Shown one piece after another: positions 37,102 to 46,563 of a stretch of DNA of 64,000 bases. A program made the position numbers and the translations under genes. The notes below the pieces were generated by a model that had not been told where the DNA came from, ran no database searches, and saw only the letters and a program-made list of their open reading frames with translations. The stretch lies in the NCBI RefSeq assembly GCF_007860175.1, contig NZ_SJPX01000002.1:620001-684000 (forward strand). Reading direction: 5' to 3'. This DNA is from Rubripirellula reticaptiva. GTDB taxonomy: Bacteria; Planctomycetota; Planctomycetia; Pirellulales; Pirellulaceae. Each line of letters begins with the position of its first letter. The first letter of the stretch is position 1.

Positions 37102-37150
37102 GTCAGTTGATTCTGGCCAGCAAAGGTTCGATCCCAATTCTTCAACTGAC
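37102..37150. repeat. Inverted repeat downstream of folP
   Basis: GTCAGTTGA (37102-37110) and TCAACTGAC (37142-37150) form a perfect 9-base stem around a 31-base loop, 66 bases after the folP stop. There is no T-run on either side, so it is at best an unusual terminator or an RNA stabiliser. Confidence 0.35.
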
Positions 37151-37153
37151 TCG

Positions 37154-37333
37154 TTAGCGGCGTGGCTCGGTTGCCGTTGTCGCAGTTTGAGTCGGTGTCG
37201 CGGTTGCGGTCGGCTGAGTCGTTGTCGGCTGAGCCATTGTCCGCTGGGGCTGTGGCCCGACGGTGAAGTTCTCGAAACTAAGAACTTGCTTGACACCATG
37301 GACGGATTCGATCGTGAAGGTTGTCACGTTCAT
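37154..37333 (-). CDS. Possible small Thr/Pro-rich protein
   Basis: A candidate 59-residue protein starting MNVTTFTIESVHGVKQVLS and ending in a low-complexity tail (TTTQPTATATPTQTATT) encoded partly by a repeated GTCGGCTGAG unit on the plus strand. The frame remains open to 37573, which would add an 80-residue N-terminus with a hydrophobic segment. No family is recognised. It is the only candidate gene in the 594-base stretch between folP and the next glycosyltransferase; the rest shows nothing clear apart from an inverted repeat. Could be non-coding. Confidence 0.3.
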   Translation of the reverse strand: MNVTTFTIESVHGVKQVLSFENFTVGPQPQRTMAQPTTTQPTATATPTQTATTATEPRR

Positions 37334-37629
37334 CGTCGTTCTCGCAGGAAAGTTTTCTGACCGGATAACACAAACACGCGTCATCCGTTGAAAGCATCGG
37401 TCAAAAGGTTTTCTTGCGCGTCGGTAATCCGCTCGAGCCACACTATTCCGTGATCCCGGGCGCCCCATTGCAACGAATGCAGCGATCGTGATCCCTAGCG
37501 TGACGGCAATCGCCCGAGACCAGACTGCCACAAAGCGCCATAAATTACCGCTGAAGCTAATTAACGAGAGCAATCACCCCCGTCGGCAGCCTGATTGCCA
37601 ATTCAATGAACTTCATTAACGATGGAACT

Positions 37630-38748
37630 ATGAAAATTGATTTTGTCATCACCGAACTGTTCGTCGGCGGGGCCGAACGCTGCCTGACGGAACTAGCGAC
37701 AGCGATGACAGTCGCAGGTGACGAAGTGCGAGTGTTTTCGATCGGTTCGCTGCCTGGCGGTCAACAGTCGCTGCTGGTCGATCGATTGCAAGCCGCCGGC
37801 ATCGAAGTCGAGTCTGGACGGGCAGATTCGATTTGGCAGTTCCCATCGGCCAAGCGCCGGCTGCAAGACTGGATGCTTTCATCACCAGCCGATGTTTGCC
37901 AAACATTTTTGTTTCACGCCAACGTGATCGGCACCTGGGCGGCCGTTTCGGCCGACATCCCGATCCGAGTCGGTGGTCTTCGAGTCGCCGATGCTAACCC
38001 AATCCGCTGCCCGATTGAACGTTCTGCAATCAAGCGAATGACTTCGGTGACGTGCGTCAGCGAGGCCGTTCAGTCGTTTGCAGCGAAACGACTGCGGTGC
38101 CCAACCGACAAGTCGATCGTGATCCCCAATGGTGTCGATGTTTCACGATTTTCGACCGGCAATCCCTTTGACTGGACCACGCTGGGATGGCCCGCCGAGA
38201 CGGCGGCGGCGTTATTCGTCGGACGTCTTCATCCGCAAAAGGGCATTGATCTTTTACAGCAACAGATTTCGGCGATTGCACCGGCGCGAACGAATCGAAA
38301 ACTGTTGATTGTTGGCGACGGCCCGGACCGCGATGCGATCGACCGTTGGTGCGAAGAAATCGGCAGCGATCGAGTCCAACGGATGCCGTGGCAATCCGAT
38401 GTGGCACCGCTAATGCGGGCTTGCCGTGTCCTGATCTTGCCCAGCCGATACGAAGGTATGCCAAACGTTGCCATGGAAGCGATGGCGGCCGGGCGACCGG
38501 TCGTTTGCAGTCGCGCCGAAGGATCCGCGGAACTGCTGTCACACGATTGGCAGAAGCAAACCTTCGACATCGGTGACGGCCCGGCGATGGCGAATCTAGC
38601 CAACGCGTTTTTGACCGATGCCGCGAGAGCGAATCAGGTTGGCGAAATCAACCGCGCGAGAATGCGAAACGATTTTTCGCTTCCCGCGATGGTCGATGCC
38701 TACCGAAGCCACTATCGGCTGCTGCGAACCCGGCGGCTGGACGTATGA
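37630..38748 (+). CDS. GT4 glycosyltransferase
   Basis: 372 residues from ATG 37630 (MKIDFVITELFVGGAERCL), where the GT-B N-terminal strand starts; ATG 37606 would add 8 residues. The donor lobe has ALFVGRLHPQKGIDLLQQQ, LLIVGDGPDRDAI and the E-X7-E motif in YEGMPNVAMEAMAAGRP. It is a retaining family 4 enzyme for a surface glycan. It stands alone and its 3' end overlaps, in the opposite direction, the last 37 bases of the Cys-rich protein gene. Confidence 0.9.
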   Translation: MKIDFVITELFVGGAERCLTELATAMTVAGDEVRVFSIGSLPGGQQSLLVDRLQAAGIEVESGRADSIWQFPSAKRRLQDWMLSSPADVCQTFLFHANVIGTWAAVSADIPIRVGGLRVADANPIRCPIERSAIKRMTSVTCVSEAVQSFAAKRLRCPTDKSIVIPNGVDVSRFSTGNPFDWTTLGWPAETAAALFVGRLHPQKGIDLLQQQISAIAPARTNRKLLIVGDGPDRDAIDRWCEEIGSDRVQRMPWQSDVAPLMRACRVLILPSRYEGMPNVAMEAMAAGRPVVCSRAEGSAELLSHDWQKQTFDIGDGPAMANLANAFLTDAARANQVGEINRARMRNDFSLPAMVDAYRSHYRLLRTRRLDV

Positions 38749-39710
38749 GAGCTGCGTGAAAGTTCGGGACGCGATTCAGTGCCGCTTTCGGCTTCGTAGC
38801 TGCTCGGACGAACAGGTTGGTAGCGGCGCACGTGGACCTCGTCGTTGCCGAATGGATCGGAGAGCGAGTCGAACAGCGAGTCTTCTTTGTCGTCGGGAAT
38901 CACTGGCGCCGGCACGGCCGGTGATTCCGGCTGTGGGATTGATCCAGCACGAGGAGCAACCCGAGGAGCCGATTCACGTGACTCGGTCATCGGCGTCGCA
39001 CGTGGCTGGGTTCTTGGTTGGGTTCTTGGTTGGGTTTCGATCACGGTACCTGAATTGATTGTCGGTTCTCCCATCCGCATCTGAGTACGCGGTTCCGTAG
39101 CCGGCGTCGGTTGACTCCAGGTTTCGACAGCTCGCGGCTGGACCACGGTCGGTTCGGACATCGGCGGAGCTGGTGCATGCATTGGTGCAGCACTCATCGG
39201 CGTCATGTTGTTTGGAGCCATGTTGGTAGGCATCGATTTGATCGGCGACGAAAGAGAATGCATATGCATCGGTTCGGCGTAGGTATGCATTTGGGGCGGC
39301 ATCGGAACGACCAACTCGCCCATCATGGCCGTGTCGCAACCGTCGTCGCACGTCATGTCGCTGCAGCCTGAGTTGCATTTATCCAGCCCTAGGACCTTCT
39401 CGATACCGCCGGCAACTGAATCGAGCGCCTTGAAGGCGATTGTCTTTTTCACGTTGATGCGAGGCATCTTCAATTTCGGTAGCGAGAATTTTTTGGGGCG
39501 GCAGTCGCATGTCGGCGAATCACACCCGCCTTCGAGACCGCAACTCACCTCGCCACCGCAAGTTGGCTCAAACAGCGGCATCATGTCGCAGGATGCCTCG
39601 CAGCCACAGTCCAAGTCACCGGCGAATACGGAGACAGGTGAAGCCAAGAACAGTCCACCGGCAACGATGAGGGCGAGAGCACGGCGTTTGGTAGAACGAT
39701 GAAAGGGCAT
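38712..39710 (-). CDS. Exported Cys-rich / Pro-rich protein
   Basis: 332 residues, no family recognised. A signal peptide ([19 protein letters not shown]) is followed by a cysteine-rich segment at about residues 33-70 ([31 protein letters not shown]) and a second Cys group near 113-129 ([15 protein letters not shown]). A Met/Pro-rich stretch follows, then a Thr/Arg/Pro-rich region ([12 protein letters not shown]) and a Ser/Arg-rich end. Paired cysteines suggest disulfides outside the cytoplasm or metal binding. Its 3' end overlaps the converging glycosyltransferase gene by 37 bases. Confidence 0.7.
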   Translation of the reverse strand: MPFHRSTKRRALALIVAGGLFLASPVSVFAGDLDCGCEASCDMMPLFEPTCGGEVSCGLEGGCDSPTCDCRPKKFSLPKLKMPRINVKKTIAFKALDSVAGGIEKVLGLDKCNSGCSDMTCDDGCDTAMMGELVVPMPPQMHTYAEPMHMHSLSSPIKSMPTNMAPNNMTPMSAAPMHAPAPPMSEPTVVQPRAVETWSQPTPATEPRTQMRMGEPTINSGTVIETQPRTQPRTQPRATPMTESRESAPRVAPRAGSIPQPESPAVPAPVIPDDKEDSLFDSLSDPFGNDEVHVRRYQPVRPSSYEAESGTESRPELSRSSHTSSRRVRSSR

Positions 39711-39829
39711 ATCTCAACTCGGCTTATTGGTCGTCGAAAACGATTTTTCGTTACATCTGATAGAAGGTATCGACGTCGCAGAACCCGAACGACCAAGAGA
39801 ACCGAAAGGACCGGCAAAGTCTCTCTATC

Positions 39830-39858
39830 TTGACATTTGCCAATTGCAGGACTGTCAC
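39830..39858 (+). promoter_or_regulatory. Possible acnA promoter
   Basis: A perfect TTGACA hexamer (39830-39835) lies 150 bases before the GTG start of aconitase; 17 bases downstream is TGTCAC, a poor -10. The good -35 and its position are the only support. Confidence 0.3.
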
Positions 39859-39984
39859 AGGCGTGAACGGCGAGAACCCACGCCATTACGCCAACCTGCC
39901 GGGCTGGCCGGCAGACAGCCAGAGCCGCGATTGTTAAACTATCGCTGCGATTTACGCAGCATTCCCTTCGTGAGAGACAACACC

Positions 39985-42690
39985 GTGACGTTTGATCCAT
40001 TTGGCGTTCGAGACACATTCGACACCGGCAGCGGCACCGCCACGATCTATCGCCTCAGCAAGCTTGAAGAGGCGGGATTGGGCGAGATCAGCAAATTGCC
40101 ATTCTCGATCCGCGTTCTGCTAGAAGCCGTGCTTCGCAATTGCGATGGCTTTTCGGTCACCGAAGAAGACGTCAAGAACTTGGCCGCCTGGAATGCTGCG
40201 GCGCCGGCCAAGCAAGAAGTCCCATTCAAACCCTATCGAGTGGTCCTCCAAGACTTCACTGGCGTCCCCGCCGTCGTCGACTTGGCTGCGATGCGTTCGG
40301 CGATGCAGCGAATCGGTGGCGACCCCGAAAAAATCAATCCGCTGATCCCAGTCGACTTGGTGATCGACCACAGCGTCCAAGTCGATTTCTTCGGCAGCGA
40401 TTCGGCGCTTTCCAAAAACGTCGAGATCGAGTTCCAACGAAACCTAGAACGTTACGAGTTTCTGCGTTGGGGCCAACAAGCATTCGATAACTTCTCGGTC
40501 GTTCCACCCAACGTCGGCATCGTCCACCAAGTCAACTTGGAATACCTGGCTCGCGTCGTTGCGTTGCAAGACACACCCGACGGTCCCGTTGCTCTACCCG
40601 ATACTTTGGTCGGCACCGACAGCCACACCACCATGATCAACGGACTTGGCGTCTTGGGCTGGGGCGTCGGCGGCATCGAAGCCGAAGCCAACATGCTTGG
40701 CCAACCGCTCTACATGCTGATGCCCGAAGTCATCGGTTTCGAACTGACCGGCGCATTGCCAACTGGCACGACCGCGACTGACATGGTGCTAAGAGTCGTC
40801 GAAGTCCTTCGCGCCGAAGGCGTGGTCGGAAAGTTCGTCGAATTCTTCGGCACCGGCATGAACAAGATGAGCGTCGCCGACCGTGCGACAATCGCCAACA
40901 TGGCGCCCGAATACGGCGCGACGATGGGCTTCTTCCCTGTCGACAACGTGACGCTGGAATACCTGCGCCAAACCGGACGCACCGAAGAAAACGTCAAATT
41001 GGTCGAAAGCTACTGCAAGGAACAGGGCCTGTTCCGAACCGACGACGGTCCGAAACTTAACTACACTAAGACGGTATCGTTGGATCTTGGCACGATCGAA
41101 CCGTCGATGGCAGGACCAAAACGTCCGCAAGACCGAATCGCGTTAACCCACATGAAGCAAGCGTTCAACGATTCGTTGACTGCACCGGTCGGCAAATCGG
41201 GCTTCGGACTGGACAAGAGCGAACTGGGAAAAGTCGCTGACGTCAAAGACAACGGGCACAGCAGCCAGATCACTCACGGTGCCGTTGTCATCGCCGCGAT
41301 CACGTCATGCACCAACACGTCCAATCCGTCGGTGATGATCGGTGCCGGATTGTTGGCCAAGAAGGCCGTCGCCAAAGGCTTGACCGTTCCGTCGCACGTC
41401 AAGACGTCGCTAGCACCTGGTTCGCGCGTCGTCACCGAATACCTGAACAAGGCGGGCGTGACGGAGTCGTTGAACAAGCTCGGTTTCCAAACTGTCGGCT
41501 ATGGCTGCACGACTTGCATTGGAAACAGCGGTCCGCTGCCGACCCCCATTGCCAATGCGATTAAGACCAGTGACCTGGTCGCGTCGGCAGTGTTGTCGGG
41601 CAATCGTAACTTCGAAGGCCGCGTCAATCCGCTGACCAAAGCGAACTACTTGGCCAGCCCACCGCTAGTCGTTGCGTACGCTTTGGCCGGAACCACGGAC
41701 ATCGACTTGGTCACCGAACCGATCGGCAAAGGAAGCGACGGAAACGACGTTTACTTGAAAGACATCTGGCCAACGTCGGATGAAATTCGCGATACGATCG
41801 CTTCGTCGATTCAGCCGGAAATGTTTACCAGCGAATACGCTGCTGCGGTCCAAGGCAACGATCTCTGGAATGCGATCGACGTTGCCACCGGCGCGATCTA
41901 TCCCTGGAACGACGCCAGCACTTACATCCAACACCCACCGTTTCTGGATGCGGTCACGGGACAAGACGTGCCCGACATCCAACCGATTCGCGGCGCCAAG
42001 GTGTTAGCACTGCTAGGCGATTCAGTGACCACAGACCATATCTCGCCAGCCGGTGCGATCGCATCGGATGGACCTGCCGGACAGTTCCTGCGAGAAAAAA
42101 TGATCGAGATCCGTGACTTCAACAGCTTTGGTTCACGCCGCGGGAACGATCGCGTGATGGTTCGCGGAACATTCGCCAACATTCGAATTCGCAACCAGTT
42201 AGCACCGGGCACCGAAGGTGGCGTCACACGCTACTTGCCGACCGACGAAGTGATGAGCATCTACGACGCGTCGATGAAATATCAAGCCGAAGGCACACCG
42301 CTTGTTGTGTTAGCAGGTGCCGAATACGGCACCGGCAGCAGCCGTGACTGGGCCGCCAAAGGCACGATGTTGCTAGGAGTCAAAGCGGTCATCACCGCTA
42401 GCTATGAAAGAATCCACCGCAGCAACTTGGTCGGCATGGGCGTTTTGCCATTGGAATTTGCCGACGGCGCTACGTGGCAATCACTCGGTTTGACCGGCGA
42501 AGAAACGATCGACATTCCGGATTTGTCGAACGACCTGCAACCACGATCAACGATCAACGTTACGGCAACCAGCGCCGACGGCAGCGTGAAGTCATTCCCT
42601 TGCGTCGTGCGAATCGATACTCCCGTTGAAATGCAGTACTATCAAAACGGCGGCATCCTGCCGACCGTGCTTCGTAATTTGTCAAAATAA
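39985..42690 (+). CDS. acnA: Aconitate hydratase A
   Basis: 901 residues from GTG 39985 ([15 protein letters not shown]), matching the usual AcnA/IRP1 length of about 890-905; the frame stays open to 39727 but those 86 residues are unlike any aconitase. Fe-S ligands are visible in [13 protein letters not shown] and [15 protein letters not shown]. Active-site segments include [33 protein letters not shown] and [12 protein letters not shown]. It interconverts citrate and isocitrate in the TCA cycle. It is followed 34 bases later by a parvulin gene. Confidence 0.97.
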   Translation: MTFDPFGVRDTFDTGSGTATIYRLSKLEEAGLGEISKLPFSIRVLLEAVLRNCDGFSVTEEDVKNLAAWNAAAPAKQEVPFKPYRVVLQDFTGVPAVVDLAAMRSAMQRIGGDPEKINPLIPVDLVIDHSVQVDFFGSDSALSKNVEIEFQRNLERYEFLRWGQQAFDNFSVVPPNVGIVHQVNLEYLARVVALQDTPDGPVALPDTLVGTDSHTTMINGLGVLGWGVGGIEAEANMLGQPLYMLMPEVIGFELTGALPTGTTATDMVLRVVEVLRAEGVVGKFVEFFGTGMNKMSVADRATIANMAPEYGATMGFFPVDNVTLEYLRQTGRTEENVKLVESYCKEQGLFRTDDGPKLNYTKTVSLDLGTIEPSMAGPKRPQDRIALTHMKQAFNDSLTAPVGKSGFGLDKSELGKVADVKDNGHSSQITHGAVVIAAITSCTNTSNPSVMIGAGLLAKKAVAKGLTVPSHVKTSLAPGSRVVTEYLNKAGVTESLNKLGFQTVGYGCTTCIGNSGPLPTPIANAIKTSDLVASAVLSGNRNFEGRVNPLTKANYLASPPLVVAYALAGTTDIDLVTEPIGKGSDGNDVYLKDIWPTSDEIRDTIASSIQPEMFTSEYAAAVQGNDLWNAIDVATGAIYPWNDASTYIQHPPFLDAVTGQDVPDIQPIRGAKVLALLGDSVTTDHISPAGAIASDGPAGQFLREKMIEIRDFNSFGSRRGNDRVMVRGTFANIRIRNQLAPGTEGGVTRYLPTDEVMSIYDASMKYQAEGTPLVVLAGAEYGTGSSRDWAAKGTMLLGVKAVITASYERIHRSNLVGMGVLPLEFADGATWQSLGLTGEETIDIPDLSNDLQPRSTINVTATSADGSVKSFPCVVRIDTPVEMQYYQNGGILPTVLRNLSK

Positions 42691-42724
42691 CCTTGGTCAA
42701 ACTTAAAAAGTAAGGATCTTCCCC

Positions 42725-43006
42725 ATGCCAACCGCTAGCGCACGACACATTTTGGTGTCATCCGAAAAAGAATGTTTGGACCTGAAACAACAGATTGCTG
42801 AGGGTGCTGATTTCGCAGATCTCGCTGCCCTGCATTCTTCGTGTCCATCGGGCGCAGACGGCGGCGCACTGGGCAGTTTTGGTCCTGGCCAAATGGTCCC
42901 CGAATTTGACGCGGCTGTTTTTGGCGGCAATGTTGGCGAAGTCCAAGGCCCCGTCAAAACCGACTTTGGCTACCACCTACTGGAAGTCACCGACCGCACC
43001 GAATAG
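42725..43006 (+). CDS. Parvulin-type peptidyl-prolyl isomerase
   Basis: 93 residues, a single stand-alone rotamase (PpiC) domain: [55 protein letters not shown] and [14 protein letters not shown]. There is no signal peptide, so it is cytoplasmic, comparable to E. coli PpiC (93 residues). It catalyses cis-trans isomerisation before proline. It is probably co-transcribed with acnA. Confidence 0.94.
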   Translation: MPTASARHILVSSEKECLDLKQQIAEGADFADLAALHSSCPSGADGGALGSFGPGQMVPEFDAAVFGGNVGEVQGPVKTDFGYHLLEVTDRTE

Positions 43007-43128
43007 GTGCCGGCAACGAACTGATACGAATCAAGATGTGATTTTTGTCAGCAAATGTGCCAAGATAGAGCAGCCGCCGACGAATTGATAACGACGGACT
43101 TCTCGATCTCGAACCATTTGCACCTACC

Positions 43129-44853
43129 ATGCCTCGCTTCAAAAGCCTGATGTCGTCCGCCATTCGTTGGGGATGGTTCGGGCTTTTAGTGTTACTGGCG
43201 TTTGGCTATTTAGTTGCTGGGCTATCCGAGCCGACGTCCTTGGAACCAACGTCCGTGGATCCAGCGTCGCAAGCACTCTCTGCCGTGAACACGAGCGTCG
43301 GAGCGTCCCTGGACGAGCCCCAAATCCAAGCTCAGCCCCAAAAGCTGGCCGAGTCGCTATCTCAACTCGACCAAGTTTGGCTCGAATCATTAACCGAGTC
43401 TGGGCTAAAACCAGCTCAACCGGCTGACTGGCTGACCGTCTGCCGGCGCGTTTCGCTAGCGCTAGTGGGCAGCGGCATGTCGCTGGAAGAAATCCGTGAT
43501 CTTCAGCGGATTCCCGAATTAGCCCGCTGCCAGAAACACCTTGAAAACTTGCTGAACGATTCGCGGTTTCACCATTACTGGGGTGAACGCTGGACGCGGT
43601 TCTTAGTTGGCACTGACGAGGGCCAATTCATCGTCTATCGTCGGCGACGTTTTCGCATTTGGTTGACCGAGCAATTTGCTTCGGATGTTCGCTACGATGA
43701 CTTGGTCAAACACTTGATCATGGCCGAAGGCTTGTGGACGGACCGGCCAGAAGTGAATTTTCTGACGTCGACCTACGATAGCAACGACAACTCACCCGAT
43801 CCGGTTCGCTTGGCCGCGCGCACTTCACGTGCGTTCCTCGGATTGCGAATTGATTGCCTGCAGTGCCACAACGATTTTCTCGGCAACGTTAGTCTGGGCG
43901 ACGCCCAAAACCCTCGCGAAGGACAGCAGACCGACTTTCATCAACTCGCTGCGTTCTTTACATCGGCCAAGAGCAACGGGCTGCAAGGCGTCAAGAGTGG
44001 CGAAGCCGACTATCAATACAAATACCTCGACGCCGATGAAGAGACCGACGTTCAACCAGCCGTACCGTATCTGCCTGAACTGCTGCCTAGCGAAGGAAAC
44101 GCAAGAAACCGACTTGCCTCTTGGATCACCAATCCCCAAAACCGCCAAGCCGCTCGCGCCGCGGTCAGTCATGTGTGGGCATTGATGTACGGACGACCGG
44201 CCGGCGAAGCCGTCGACAATTTACCGCTCGGTTCAAAGAGCAATCCAATGCTCGAATGGCTAGCTGACGACTTCGTCGAAAATGATTTCGATTTACGACG
44301 ACTGATTCGATTGATTGCCCTTTCCGGAGCCTTCAATGTCGACAGCCGCGCCGATTTCGACGTGACCGAAGCGATGGAGTCGGCCGGTGCGGTTTTCCCG
44401 CTCGTGCGACTGCGTCCCGAACAAGTCGCCGGATCGATGATCCAAGCCGCGCGCATCAAGAGCACCGATCGCGAGTCATCGCTGATTCTGCAACTGACAT
44501 CGTTCACCGGCAACAACGAATTCGTCGAGCGTTACGGTGACATCGGCGAAGACGAATTTTCGACCGACTCGGTCACGATCACCCAGCGTTTGCTGATGAT
44601 GAACGGTAAAAAATTGCGAGAGCTAACCGAAGACAATCCGGTGCTCAATACAACGGCCCACGCTCGCATGTTTGCAGCCGACGATCCATCCATTGTCGAG
44701 ACGGTCTACCTTTGCGTGCTGAATCGATACCCGACGGACGAAGAAAAAACGCACTTCGTCAATCGCATCACGGAAACAAAGAAGACCGGGAAGGCGATCG
44801 AAGACATGATGTGGGTACTTCTCAATAGCAGCGAACTGGCCTGGAATCACTGA
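43129..44853 (+). CDS. DUF1549/DUF1553-type planctomycete protein
   Basis: 574 residues. N-terminal membrane anchor (WGWFGLLVLLAFGYLVAGL), then a DUF1549-type region (about 90-250: LNDSRFHHYWGERWTRFLVG, AFLGLRIDCLQCHNDFLG) and a DUF1553-type region to the end (NPQNRQAARAAVSHVWALMYG, LVRLRPEQVAGSMI, FVNRITETKKTGKAIEDMMW). The CLQCHN segment is a CxxCH that could bind haem. These proteins are abundant in planctomycetes, usually paired with a DUF1501 gene as here; biochemical function is not established. The DUF1501 gene follows after 63 bases. Confidence 0.85.
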   Translation: MPRFKSLMSSAIRWGWFGLLVLLAFGYLVAGLSEPTSLEPTSVDPASQALSAVNTSVGASLDEPQIQAQPQKLAESLSQLDQVWLESLTESGLKPAQPADWLTVCRRVSLALVGSGMSLEEIRDLQRIPELARCQKHLENLLNDSRFHHYWGERWTRFLVGTDEGQFIVYRRRRFRIWLTEQFASDVRYDDLVKHLIMAEGLWTDRPEVNFLTSTYDSNDNSPDPVRLAARTSRAFLGLRIDCLQCHNDFLGNVSLGDAQNPREGQQTDFHQLAAFFTSAKSNGLQGVKSGEADYQYKYLDADEETDVQPAVPYLPELLPSEGNARNRLASWITNPQNRQAARAAVSHVWALMYGRPAGEAVDNLPLGSKSNPMLEWLADDFVENDFDLRRLIRLIALSGAFNVDSRADFDVTEAMESAGAVFPLVRLRPEQVAGSMIQAARIKSTDRESSLILQLTSFTGNNEFVERYGDIGEDEFSTDSVTITQRLLMMNGKKLRELTEDNPVLNTTAHARMFAADDPSIVETVYLCVLNRYPTDEEKTHFVNRITETKKTGKAIEDMMWVLLNSSELAWNH

Positions 44854-44916
44854 GCTGATATGACTGATTTGAGATTACTGATCTGAAAAGCAACAACCGA
44901 AACCTAAGGCACAACG

Positions 44917-46218
44917 ATGATCGATCTCTGTGATCCGGCCGCACACTTGTCGCGACGGACCCTGCTGGGCGCCGGCGGTGGTGCTTTGATGCTGTCCTCG
45001 ATCGCTCGCTCACTTGCCCGCGCCGACGAACAAGGATTGACCGATTCCGCCAAGCCGCGAAACGTGATTCTGATTTGGTGCGAGGGCGCGCCTAGCCAGT
45101 TGGAAACATTCGATCCGCACGTCGGTACTAAGATCGGCGGTGACGTCAAAGCCATCGACACCACGATTCCTGGCATTCAAATTTCCGATCTGCTGCCGCG
45201 AACCGCCGAGATGATGCACCTGACATCACTGGTCCGCAGCGTCACGGGCAAGGAAGGCGACCACGCTCGCGCCGTCTACAATATCAAGAACGGATACCGG
45301 CTCGACCCAACTCTGCGTCACCCGTCGATCGGTGCCGTGCTATGCCATGCCGACGAATCAGGAGCCGACATTCCGCGGCACATCTCGATTCTGCCCGGCC
45401 AATCGCCAGGGCGGGGCGGCTATCTTGGTGCGGCCTTCGACGCGTTCAAGATCAACGATCCCGCGGGCCCGGTGCCCGACATCACGCGCCGTGTCGACGA
45501 AGATCGATTCGAACGCCGCGTCAGTGATTTGTACGACGTGGTCGAAAAAGAGTTTCGTCGCGGACGACTGCAGAAACTTGAAACCCAGCGAACGCTGCAC
45601 CAAACGGCGACCGACTCGGCACTGCGAATGATGTCAAGCGAACAGTTGGGTGCGTTCGACGTCACAACGGAACCCAAAGCCATTCGCGATGCATTCGGCG
45701 ACACACCGTTTGGACGCGGATGCTTAGCTGCATCGCGATTGATCGAAGTGGGTGCTCGCTGCGTGGAAGTCACTCTCGGTGGTTGGGACTCACACATTAC
45801 CAATCACACGTTACAAGCATCTGCGTGCGAGAAGCTTGACCCAGCGCTGGCGGCATTTTTACAGCGACTGGAAGATCGCGACTTGCTCGATTCGACGCTG
45901 GTGGTTTGCGGTGGAGAGTTTGGCCGCACGCCGACTCATAACCCGGCCGAAGGTCGCGACCACTGGCCGCACGGATTTTCCACGCTGCTTGCCGGCTGCG
46001 GCATCCGCCGTGGTCACGTGCATGGCGCGACGGCACCGGACCCTAAACTTGATTCCGAAAAGCCGCTCGCGGACGTTTCGGATCCTGTCACCGTTGCCGA
46101 CTTGCACGCGACAATCCTTGCCGTTCTAGGCGTCGCTTATGACGAAGAACTCGACACTCCGATCGGGCGCCCACTTAAACGAAGTGAAGGCACACCAATC
46201 CAGTCCATTATGACTTAG
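44917..46218 (+). CDS. DUF1501 protein with twin-arginine signal
   Basis: 433 residues. The N-terminus has SRRTLLGAGGGALMLSS, a twin-arginine-type signal, followed by the sulfatase/alkaline-phosphatase-like fold typical of DUF1501: VILIWCEGAPSQLETFDPH, MHLTSLVRSVTGKEGDHARA, EVTLGGWDSHITNH and VVCGGEFGRTPTHN, with conserved Asp/His likely to bind metal. Exported by Tat if the signal is real. The partner of the upstream DUF1549-type gene; the pair is thought to act together outside the cytoplasm, but the substrate is unknown. Confidence 0.88.
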   Translation: MIDLCDPAAHLSRRTLLGAGGGALMLSSIARSLARADEQGLTDSAKPRNVILIWCEGAPSQLETFDPHVGTKIGGDVKAIDTTIPGIQISDLLPRTAEMMHLTSLVRSVTGKEGDHARAVYNIKNGYRLDPTLRHPSIGAVLCHADESGADIPRHISILPGQSPGRGGYLGAAFDAFKINDPAGPVPDITRRVDEDRFERRVSDLYDVVEKEFRRGRLQKLETQRTLHQTATDSALRMMSSEQLGAFDVTTEPKAIRDAFGDTPFGRGCLAASRLIEVGARCVEVTLGGWDSHITNHTLQASACEKLDPALAAFLQRLEDRDLLDSTLVVCGGEFGRTPTHNPAEGRDHWPHGFSTLLAGCGIRRGHVHGATAPDPKLDSEKPLADVSDPVTVADLHATILAVLGVAYDEELDTPIGRPLKRSEGTPIQSIMT

Positions 46219-46265
46219 ATGCCGTGTAACCTAATCGGTACAGTAGTTTCGGCCCGACTCCTTCA

Positions 46266-46430
46266 TTACTCTTCAGACCCTTCACGCGGCTCACTTAGTT
46301 CAGGGTGATCTAGGAGCAATTGTTCAACATCTGAAGTGCTGAAAGCTTTTTCGGGCTCAGTCTTCGAGCAGCCCAAAACGGTAACGGCCAATAGCATCCC
46401 GACATACAACGAATACACTCTGATTTGCAT
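46266..46430 (-). CDS. Small lipoprotein
   Basis: 54 residues from ATG 46430 (MQIRVYSLYVGMLLAVTVLGC); the frame is open to ATG 46481. The lipobox TVLGC predicts a lipidated Cys near residue 21, leaving a mature acidic peptide of about 33 residues (SKTEPEKAFSTSDVEQLLL...). No family is recognised. It lies downstream of, and on the same strand as, the DUF1559 gene. Confidence 0.55.
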   Translation of the reverse strand: MQIRVYSLYVGMLLAVTVLGCSKTEPEKAFSTSDVEQLLLDHPELSEPREGSEE

Positions 46431-46563
46431 GGAAGCATCGCTTAAAAAAGGGAATCGGTAACAGTTTTTTGAAATGAACAAGTATCGGTGACGAAAGACA
46501 ACCGTTAGAAAAACGTGTTCGCCCGAAAGTCGAGCACGTTTAGAATATTATCAATCAACAAGA

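Noticed and set aside
39727-39984. N-terminal extension of aconitase from TTG 39727
   Set aside because: The 86 residues resemble no aconitase, and GTG 39985 gives the normal length; the region more likely holds the promoter.
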